Program-made: the position numbers and the translations under genes
The notes under the pieces: model-generated
Seen by the model: only the letters and a program-made list of their open reading frames with translations
The model's database searches: none
Told to the model about the DNA's origin: nothing
Part shown: positions 6,553 through 11,737 of the stretch, one piece after another
How the letters are laid out: each line of letters opens with the position of its first letter
How positions within the stretch are numbered: the stretch's first letter is position 1
Assembly: GCA_964195005.1 (NCBI GenBank)
Contig: CAXMOO010000073.1
Location: forward strand, 1-11,737
Source: JAUXLW01 sp964195005
GTDB taxonomy: Bacteria > Actinomycetota > Acidimicrobiia > Spongiisociales > SHLN01
Reading direction: 5' to 3'
Length of the DNA stretch: 11,737 nucleotides

Positions 6553-6646
6553 TGACGTCATTGGCGAGAGGATATTTGCTTGGCGACCAACAGGGCACCT
6601 CCCGAATCGACTCGTTGAACCACCGCGATCGCACAAAAGGGGATGC
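6553..6646 (+). promoter_or_regulatory. Untranslated leader of hpf with palindrome and direct repeat
   Basis: The leader begins with the 8-bp palindrome TGACGTCA (6553-6560) at the predicted transcription start. TTGGCGA occurs at 6561-6567 and again at 6580-6586, 19 bp apart, the second copy inside the dyad TTGG-CGA-CCAA. The sequence ends with AAAAGGGG (6635-6642), a good Shine-Dalgarno 4 bp before ATG 6647. No known riboswitch class is recognisable. Confidence 0.35.
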
Positions 6647-7204
6647 ATGGAAATCAAGGTCCACGGCAATCACACGCAGGTCACAGACGACATCCGTGAC
6701 CTGGTACTCCAAAAGCTCGGTCACGCCGAACGGCTATTCGAAGGCAAGGTTGGGCTGACCGACGTGGAGCTCTCCGAGGAGAGCAACCCGCGGATGGCTG
6801 CCGACAAGTTCCGGGTGGAGATCACCGCGCCCGTGGCGGGCAACATTGTCCGGGTGCAAGCAGCCAGCCACGACCAGCATGTCGCCGTTGACACGGCGGT
6901 GGAGAAGTTCGAACGCAAGCTGCGCAGGCTCAAGGAACGCATCATTGATCGCTCACGTAGCGGCGCAAATAAACGACTCAATCAAACCCCCGGCGGGGCC
7001 GAAACAGAAGAGGAAACGCCGGAAATGGCTTCGATCGTTCGCTCTAAACAGTTCACGATGAAGCCGATGAGCCCCGAGGAGGCAGCGTTGCAGTTGGAGA
7101 TGCTCGATCACAGCTTCTTTTTCTTTCTGAACGCAGTGACAGACAGCCATGCTGTTCTGTACCGCCGCCGCGACGGCCAGTTGGGTTTGATTGAGTCTGT
7201 ATGA
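6647..7204 (+). CDS. hpf: Long-form ribosome hibernation promoting factor
   Basis: A 185-residue long HPF. It binds the 30S subunit in non-growing cells and its C-terminal domain pairs two ribosomes into inactive 100S dimers. Residues 1-105 form the YfiA/RaiA domain, beginning MEIKVHGNH and ending in a basic helix ERKLRRLKERI. A linker rich in Glu and Thr follows at about 108-125. The C-terminal dimerisation domain, about 126-185, contains IVRSKQFTMKPMSPEEA, the hydrophobic SFFFFLNA and VLYRRRDGQLGLIES. ATG 6647 has AAAAGGGG 4 bp upstream. The stop overlaps the start of a response regulator as ATGA, indicating translational coupling. A promoter inside the comF end drives it. The comF-hpf-secA order is conserved in actinobacteria. 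Confidence 0.95.
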   Translation: MEIKVHGNHTQVTDDIRDLVLQKLGHAERLFEGKVGLTDVELSEESNPRMAADKFRVEITAPVAGNIVRVQAASHDQHVAVDTAVEKFERKLRRLKERIIDRSRSGANKRLNQTPGGAETEEETPEMASIVRSKQFTMKPMSPEEAALQLEMLDHSFFFFLNAVTDSHAVLYRRRDGQLGLIESV

Positions 7205-7851
7205 CAAGAGTCTTAGTTGTAGATGATGCGCCGCTCTTCAGGACGGGCCTCAGGGCCGCCCTGACTGAGGCGAATTTCGATGTAGTTGGAGAGGCCGAGG
7301 ACGCCCCGTCGGCCGTCATCGAGGCTGAACGACTTCAGCCAGACATCATCGTTCTCGACGTGCTCATGCCGGGCCAATCCGGCCTGGAAGTGGTGGACAA
7401 GCTTCTAGCCGCGGCACCCGACACCAGGGTCGTCCTTCTGACCGTCAGTGAGTCAGAAGAAGACCTCCTCACCGCCATCAAAGCCGGGGCTCGTGGCTAC
7501 GTGATCAAAGACACTCCTTTTCCGGTGCTGGCCACGGCCATCATCGACGTCGTGGAGAACGGCGCTGTGGTTTCCCCTCGCATGGCGTCCAAGCTCTTCA
7601 CTGTCGTTCAGCAAATGTTGCGCCATCGCGATTTGACCGCCAGCCGTAAGCCGACCCTCACCGGTCGGGAGATAGAGGTGTTACAACTGGTTGCCCAGGG
7701 ATACACAAGCCGCGAAATCGGCGAGCAACTTTTCATCTCTGAAAACACGGTCAAAAACCATGTCCGCAATATCCTCGACAAGCTAGGTCTGCACTCGAGA
7801 AACGAAGCGGTCCTCTATGCGCTGCGGGAGAACCTGATCGATCTCGGCTGA
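7201..7851 (+). CDS. NarL/FixJ-type response regulator with LuxR HTH
   Basis: A 216-residue two-domain response regulator. The receiver domain (about 3-118) has the acidic pocket Asp8-Asp9, the phospho-acceptor Asp53 in LDVLMPG, the switch residue Thr80 and Lys102 in VIKDT, so it looks active. The C-terminal LuxR-type helix-turn-helix (about 151-210) contains LTGREIEVLQLVAQG and SENTVKNHVRNILDKLG, with the recognition helix at TVKNHVRNI. It should bind DNA as a dimer when phosphorylated. No histidine kinase gene is in the window, so its partner is elsewhere. ATG 7201 overlaps the hpf stop by 4 bp and has no strong Shine-Dalgarno, so translation is probably coupled to hpf. Its targets are unknown; control of stationary-phase or stress genes is inferred from that coupling only. 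Confidence 0.93.
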   Translation: MTRVLVVDDAPLFRTGLRAALTEANFDVVGEAEDAPSAVIEAERLQPDIIVLDVLMPGQSGLEVVDKLLAAAPDTRVVLLTVSESEEDLLTAIKAGARGYVIKDTPFPVLATAIIDVVENGAVVSPRMASKLFTVVQQMLRHRDLTASRKPTLTGREIEVLQLVAQGYTSREIGEQLFISENTVKNHVRNILDKLGLHSRNEAVLYALRENLIDLG

Positions 7852-7879
7852 TGTCGGGCGAGAATTTCATCAAACACTC

Positions 7880-7895
7880 CTGGGAATCTTCCCGG
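7880..7895 (+). terminator. Hairpin after the response regulator, weak terminator or operator
   Basis: CTGGGA (7880-7885) can pair with TCCCGG (7890-7895) around a four-base loop, including one G-U pair. A T-rich run (7904-7911) follows, but 8 bases downstream, too far for a standard intrinsic terminator. As DNA it is the dyad GGGAA-TC-TTCCC, which could equally be an operator. Confidence 0.3.
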
Positions 7896-7936
7896 CTCGC
7901 TCCTTGTTTTCATTCGATACAAGAGAGGTTGCCATT

Positions 7937-8134
7937 GTGGTGTCGCCCCGCGACCAGGACCAGCCCATGATTGTGGTCGGCGTGCCGACTGCCGACGGCT
8001 CGAGCATCGATGAGCCGGAAGCTCATCAGGTTGAGCTCGACCAGATCGCCGGTCTTGCACTGCCGGACGACGTGGGAATCAACCCCGCCTCGCTCGTCGA
8101 AAACGCCCCCGTGGTCGTCGACGAAGTGGCGTAA
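7937..8134 (+). CDS. Small acidic hypothetical protein upstream of secA
   Basis: A 65-residue acidic protein of unknown family, rich in Asp, Glu, Val and Pro. It has no signal peptide, membrane helix, cysteine pair or recognisable motif. The coding case rests on strong G/C preference at third codon positions through the frame and on placement between a response regulator and secA, ending 34 bp before secA. GTG 7937 is chosen because GAGAGG lies 8 bp upstream and the codons before it (back to TTG 7904, 76 residues) lose the third-position bias. It occupies the position SecM has before secA in Escherichia coli, but lacks a secretion signal and a recognisable arrest sequence, so that role is not supported. 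It could be lineage-specific. Confidence 0.5.
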   Translation: MVSPRDQDQPMIVVGVPTADGSSIDEPEAHQVELDQIAGLALPDDVGINPASLVENAPVVVDEVA

Positions 8135-8154
8135 AGCCGACTCACAGCCACCGT

Positions 8155-8160
8155 TAGGAT
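8155..8160 (+). promoter_or_regulatory. Possible -10 box or ribosome binding site before secA
   Basis: TAGGAT ends 8 bp before the secA ATG at 8169. It fits a TANNNT -10 box for a leaderless message, but its AGGA core could instead be a weak Shine-Dalgarno. The sequence alone does not decide. Confidence 0.25.
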
Positions 8161-8168
8161 TAGGCGCC

Positions 8169-10802
8169 ATGTCCGTTTTCCAGAAGATCCTTCACATTGG
8201 TGAGGGCAAACAACTCAAAGAGCTCGAAGGTCTCGTGGGGCAAGTCAATGCGTTCGAGCCGGCGATCGAAGCACTGAGCGACGACGAATTAGGGGCCAAG
8301 ACACCAGAGTTCCGCCAACGGCTCAGTGCCGGTGAGACCCTGGACGACATTCAGACTGAGGCTTTCGCCGTGGTTCGGGAGGCGGCAAAGCGGGTCCTTG
8401 GCCAGCGCCACTTCGATGTCCAGGTGGTGGGAGCGGGAGCCCTTCACCTTGGCATGATCGCCGAGATGCGTACCGGTGAAGGCAAGACGCTGGTGTCGAC
8501 CATGCCGTGCTACCTCAACGCCCTGGACGGCGGGGGAGTTCATGTGGTGACGGTCAACGACTATCTCGCCAAACGTGACTCCGAGTGGATGGGCGACATC
8601 TACCGCTTTCTCGGACTCGAGGTCGGCCTGATCCAGGCCCACATGGAGCCCCATGAGCGCAAGCCCTCCTATGACGCCGACATCACCTACGGCACTAACA
8701 ACGAGTTCGGGTTCGACTATCTGCGAGACAACATGGCGATGCGACCCGAGGACATGGTGCAGCGCGGCCACGCCTTCGCGGTGGTCGACGAGGTCGACTC
8801 CATACTCGTTGATGAAGCCCGCACGCCCCTCATTATCAGCGGCCGGGTAGCTGACACAGCCAAGTGGTATCGCGACTTCGCCCGTATCGCCGATCGACTA
8901 CAGCGGGATCTGCACTACGAAGTCGACGAGGCCAAGCGTCAGGTCCTGACTACCGAGGAGGGAGTAGCGCGCGTCGAGGAGACCCTCGGAATCGAGAACA
9001 TGTACGACTACTCGAATGTAGACCTGGTCCACCATCTCGAGTCGTCGCTGCGAGCCAAGGAGCTGTTCGAAAGAGATGTCGAATACCTGGTCTCAGACGG
9101 AGAAGTCAAGATCGTCGACGAATTCACCGGGCGAGTTCTCGATGGGCGGAGGTATTCAGAGGGGCTCCATCAGGCGATAGAGGCCAAAGAGGGCGTGGCA
9201 ATCAAGGACGAGAACCAGACACTGGCCACCATCACCCTCCAGAACTACTTCCGGATGTACGAGAAGTTGTCAGGCATGACCGGTACCGCACTCACCGAGG
9301 AGGCGGAGTTCAACCAGATCTACGGGTTGAGCGTCGTTGAAATCCCCACCAACGCTCCGATCGCCAGAGGCGACGAGCCCGACCTGGTCTACATGACGGA
9401 GAAGGCCAAGTTCGAGGCCGTGGCCGAGGATCTGGCCGAGCGGCATAAGAAGGGTCAGCCGGTATTGGTCGGCACCGTCTCCATCGAGAAGTCCGAGCGT
9501 CTTGCCGCGCTCCTCAAGCGGCGCAACATCCCGCATCAGGTGCTCAACGCCAAGCAACACGAGCGGGAGGCCCACGTCATCGCCCAGGCAGGCGGTGTTG
9601 GGGTCGTAACGGTCGCTACCAACATGGCCGGCCGCGGAGTCGACATTCGACTCGGCGGCAACCCTGAAGAACTAGCCCTCGCCGCCATGGCCCGTTCCCC
9701 CGAGCTCGAAGCTGGAAGCGATGAATACCAGGCGGAGCACCGGAAACAGCTGGACAGGTTTGAGGCGGAGACGCTCGCCGAACAGGAGAAGGTGCTCGGC
9801 TACGGAGGACTCTACGTACTGGCAACGGAGCGGCACGATTCCCGGCGCATCGACAACCAGCTGCGGGGCCGCTCTGGCCGGCAAGGCGATCCGGGGGAGT
9901 CACGCTTCTACCTGTCGCTGGAGGACGACCTCATGCGCCGGTTTGCCTCCGATCGCGTCAGCGGGATCATGGCCCGCCTCAAGATGCCCGAAGACGTTCC
10001 TATCGAGCACAAGATGGTCACAAAAGCCATCGAGCGGGCCCAGAGCCAGGTCGAGGCTCAGAACTTCGAGATTCGCAAGAACGTGCTGAAGTACGACGAG
10101 GTGATGAACCGCCAGCGGGAGGTGATTTACGACTGGAGGTCGGGGATCCTTCGCGAGGGCAAAGCCAGGGAGCTGGTGGTTGAGTGGATCGACGAGGTCG
10201 TCGATGAGATCGTTGCCGGCAGCATCGACCCGGCCGAGCCCCCGGCTCGATGGGAGTGGGACGACCTCTTTTCGCAACTTATTCAGCTCTACCCGCATTC
10301 ATTGACCGAGGATGAATTCGATTCAGATGGCGGGATGACCGTCACGGACGTCGTTGAGCGCATCCAGGATGACGCCCGCAGCTACTACGAAAAGCGCGAC
10401 GACGAGGTTGGGGCCGAGAACTTGCGCGAGCTGGAACAGCGGGTCCTGCTGTCGGTCATCGACAACAAATGGCGCGAGCACCTGGCTGAGATGGACTATC
10501 TGCGCGCCGGGATTGGGCTGCGGGCGATGGGTCAAAAGGATCCCCTGGTTGAGTACCAGCGCGAGGGCTACGACATGTTTGCCGATCTGGTGGCCGCGGT
10601 GAAACATGACACCCTGCGCTATCTGTATCACGTTCAGGTGACCCAGCGGCAGGCCGCATCGCAGGCGCCCAAGGTGGTTTCAGCGCAAGGTCCGATGGGC
10701 AAGAGGCCCCAGGCCGATTCCTCGGGCAAGGTCGGTCGTAATGAGCAATGCCCGTGCGGGTCGGGCAAGAAGTACAAGCGCTGCCATGGTGCGGTGGCAT
10801 AG
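8169..10802 (+). CDS. secA: Preprotein translocase motor ATPase SecA
   Basis: An 877-residue, full-length housekeeping SecA that drives secretory proteins through SecYEG using ATP. Nucleotide-binding domain 1 has Walker A RTGEGKTLVS (101-110) and Walker B VVDEVD (205-210), followed by DEARTPLIISG. The preprotein cross-linking domain sits between. Domain 2 contains TNMAGRGVDIRLGG and DSRRIDNQLRGRSGRQGDPGES (read in two parts, DSRRIDNQLRG and RSGRQGDPGES). The C-terminus ends with a SEC-C zinc site, CPCGSGKKYKRCHG, which also binds SecB or ribosomes in other bacteria. Length and the zinc tail argue for SecA1 rather than accessory SecA2. ATG 8169 is chosen because MSVFQKIL aligns with the family start; the frame stays open upstream to 7971, but those 66 codons do not resemble SecA and overlap the small ORF. 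Gene prfB follows after 26 bp. Confidence 0.97.
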   Translation: MSVFQKILHIGEGKQLKELEGLVGQVNAFEPAIEALSDDELGAKTPEFRQRLSAGETLDDIQTEAFAVVREAAKRVLGQRHFDVQVVGAGALHLGMIAEMRTGEGKTLVSTMPCYLNALDGGGVHVVTVNDYLAKRDSEWMGDIYRFLGLEVGLIQAHMEPHERKPSYDADITYGTNNEFGFDYLRDNMAMRPEDMVQRGHAFAVVDEVDSILVDEARTPLIISGRVADTAKWYRDFARIADRLQRDLHYEVDEAKRQVLTTEEGVARVEETLGIENMYDYSNVDLVHHLESSLRAKELFERDVEYLVSDGEVKIVDEFTGRVLDGRRYSEGLHQAIEAKEGVAIKDENQTLATITLQNYFRMYEKLSGMTGTALTEEAEFNQIYGLSVVEIPTNAPIARGDEPDLVYMTEKAKFEAVAEDLAERHKKGQPVLVGTVSIEKSERLAALLKRRNIPHQVLNAKQHEREAHVIAQAGGVGVVTVATNMAGRGVDIRLGGNPEELALAAMARSPELEAGSDEYQAEHRKQLDRFEAETLAEQEKVLGYGGLYVLATERHDSRRIDNQLRGRSGRQGDPGESRFYLSLEDDLMRRFASDRVSGIMARLKMPEDVPIEHKMVTKAIERAQSQVEAQNFEIRKNVLKYDEVMNRQREVIYDWRSGILREGKARELVVEWIDEVVDEIVAGSIDPAEPPARWEWDDLFSQLIQLYPHSLTEDEFDSDGGMTVTDVVERIQDDARSYYEKRDDEVGAENLRELEQRVLLSVIDNKWREHLAEMDYLRAGIGLRAMGQKDPLVEYQREGYDMFADLVAAVKHDTLRYLYHVQVTQRQAASQAPKVVSAQGPMGKRPQADSSGKVGRNEQCPCGSGKKYKRCHGAVA

Positions 10803-10815
10803 TGCCTCGGCTCGG

Positions 10816-10821
10816 TAATCT
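10816..10821 (+). promoter_or_regulatory. Putative -10 box for prfB
   Basis: TAATCT ends 7 bp before the prfB ATG at 10829. No Shine-Dalgarno lies in the 26-bp gap after secA. This suggests a separate leaderless prfB transcript besides read-through from secA. Confidence 0.4.
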
Positions 10822-10828
10822 CTAGACG

Positions 10829-11737
10829 ATGACAGAGCCTCGATCCATGCTGAAAGATTTTCGCGCCCGCCTCGCCGACGCCCGGAGGTTCCTTTGACGT
10901 CGACCAGAAGGCTAAGGACCTGGTCGAGCTGAGAAAGCAGGCGTCTGCTCCCGACCTGTGGGAAGACCCTGAGGCCGCCAAGAAGATCACCCGAATGCTG
11001 GCTCGCTACGAGCAAACTATTCAGAACGTCGAGCACTTTGAGAGGGAGCTCGACGACTCCGAGGTTCTGCTCGATCTAGCGGACGCGGAAAGCGATGCAG
11101 GCACGGCTGAGGAAGTCTCGGCGGAGCTGGTGGTCCTCGAGGCTCGGCTGGCCAGCCTCGAGCGCGAGAGCTTGTTCTTCGGAGAGTACGACGACAACGC
11201 CGCCATCCTTTCGATACACGCCGGAGCGGGTGGGGTCGACGCTCAGGACTGGGCCGAAATGCTGCTGCGGATGTACCGGCGTCACCTTGACAACAGCGGA
11301 TTCGAGGTAGAGCTCGATGATCTACAACCGGGGGAGGAAGCCGGCATCAAGTCGGCCACGATGACGGTTCGAGGCGATTATGCATACGGCACTATTGAGG
11401 GTGAGCGCGGGGTTCATCGCCTTGTGCGCATCAGCCCTTTCGATGCCGCCAGTCGACGCCACACCTCATTCGCGGCCGTCGACGTCATACCTCAAGTCGA
11501 CGAGGCGCCCTTCGAGATCAATGAGGAGGATCTTCGGATCGAGACCATGCGGGCGCAGGGAGCGGGGGGACAGCACGTCAACACCACCGATTCGGCAGTG
11601 CGGATCACCCACCTGCCCACCAACATCGTGGTCACCTGTCAGGCGGAGCGCTCTCAGCTGCAAAATCGGGTCCGGGCCATGGATCTTCTCCAGTCGCGCC
11701 TGGCGGAACTGGCCCGCCAGCAGCACGCCGACAAGCT
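10829..11737 (+). CDS. prfB: Peptide chain release factor 2 with programmed +1 frameshift (3' partial)
   Basis: RF2 ends translation at UGA and UAA. The first 22 codons (10829-10894) end at an in-frame TGA (10895-10897). The rest lies in the +1 frame from GAC at 10896 and runs past the window edge, so the CDS is 10829..10894 joined to 10896..11737, about 302 residues of a usual 360-370. Before the shift the peptide ends LADARRFL; after it DVDQKAKDLVEL continues the family alignment without a gap. Domain 2 has AGAGGVDAQDWAEMLLRMY, the SPF stop-codon tripeptide (11433-11441), then SRRHTSF. The catalytic GGQ is at 11565-11573 within GAGGQHVN. SPF rather than PxT identifies RF2, not RF1. A second in-frame ATG at 10847 is possible. 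It follows secA by 26 bp. Confidence 0.95.
10884..10898 (+). promoter_or_regulatory. RF2 programmed +1 ribosomal frameshift site
   Basis: The internal Shine-Dalgarno GGAGG (10884-10888), a 3-base spacer TTC, the slippery codon CTT (10892-10894), stop TGA (10895-10897) and a following C (10898) reproduce the known prfB signal with its exact spacing. When RF2 is scarce, tRNA-Leu slips from CUU to UUU and reading continues in the +1 frame, so RF2 controls its own level. The stop is codon 23, close to codon 26 in Escherichia coli. Confidence 0.95.

Noticed and set aside
6625..6632. Palindrome GCGATCGC in the hpf leader as an operator
   Set aside because: An isolated 8-bp GC-rich palindrome is expected by chance and has no partner site.
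6149..6724. 191-codon open frame antisense to comF and the hpf leader
   Set aside because: It crosses the hpf promoter and start, and comF has a zinc site and PRPP loop on the plus strand.
7937..8134. SecM-like arrest peptide regulating secA
   Set aside because: No signal sequence and no arrest motif are visible; only the position matches.
7971..8168. N-terminal extension of secA by 66 codons to an upstream ATG
   Set aside because: The extension has no SecA similarity, overlaps the small ORF in another frame, and the family start MSVFQKIL is at 8169.
10895..10897. TGA read as evidence that prfB is a pseudogene
   Set aside because: All elements of the RF2 programmed frameshift are present with correct spacing and the +1 frame is intact to the window end.

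Overview
The window is a compact, GC-rich (about 60 percent by eye) bacterial chromosome segment that looks actinobacterial. The order phosphomannomutase, adenosylhomocysteinase, ComF, ribosome hibernation factor, SecA recalls the Mycobacterium tuberculosis Rv3257c to Rv3240c block (manB, sahH, comF, hpf, secA1), from memory. Two things do not fit mycobacteria. A divergent FtsH-type protease stands near where mtrAB-lpqB would be, and prfB with a programmed frameshift follows secA. A deep branch such as Acidimicrobiia would fit, but this is inference. The window looks like ordinary chromosomal housekeeping DNA. I see no phage, IS element, CRISPR array, toxin-antitoxin or defence cluster, and no rRNA or tRNA gene.

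Layout. Bases 2-94 are the 3' end of a membrane protein gene, overlapped by a GtrA-family gene (55-552, +). A cytosolic family-2 glycosyltransferase (599-1285, -) converges on it. A 62-bp divergent intergenic region drives that glycosyltransferase leftward and manB (1348-2697) plus sahH (2721-3968) rightward. The FtsH-like AAA protease (3977-5794, -) converges on sahH. A 205-bp region (5795-5999) holds the ftsH promoter and leader, a heptamer repeat and a dyad ahead of comF (6000-6545). Then come hpf (6647-7204), a NarL/LuxR response regulator overlapping hpf by 4 bp (7201-7851), a small acidic unknown ORF (7937-8134), secA (8169-10802) and prfB (10829 to the window end, with a +1 frameshift at 10895).

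How the genes work together. The left part serves cell-surface glycan building: GtrA flippase-like protein, polyprenyl-phosphate-type glycosyltransferase, and phosphomannomutase supplying mannose-1-phosphate. SahH keeps methylation running by removing S-adenosylhomocysteine. The right part is protein-synthesis and export housekeeping: ribosome hibernation (HPF), Sec translocation (SecA), termination at UGA/UAA (RF2) and membrane proteolysis (FtsH-like).

Most worth a second look: a textbook RF2 frameshift site; a recurring TANNNT box 6-9 bp before several starts that lack a clear Shine-Dalgarno, suggesting leaderless mRNAs; the unusual FtsH homologue; an orphan response regulator translationally coupled to hpf; and the unknown small ORF just before secA. 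I found no clearly new multi-gene system.
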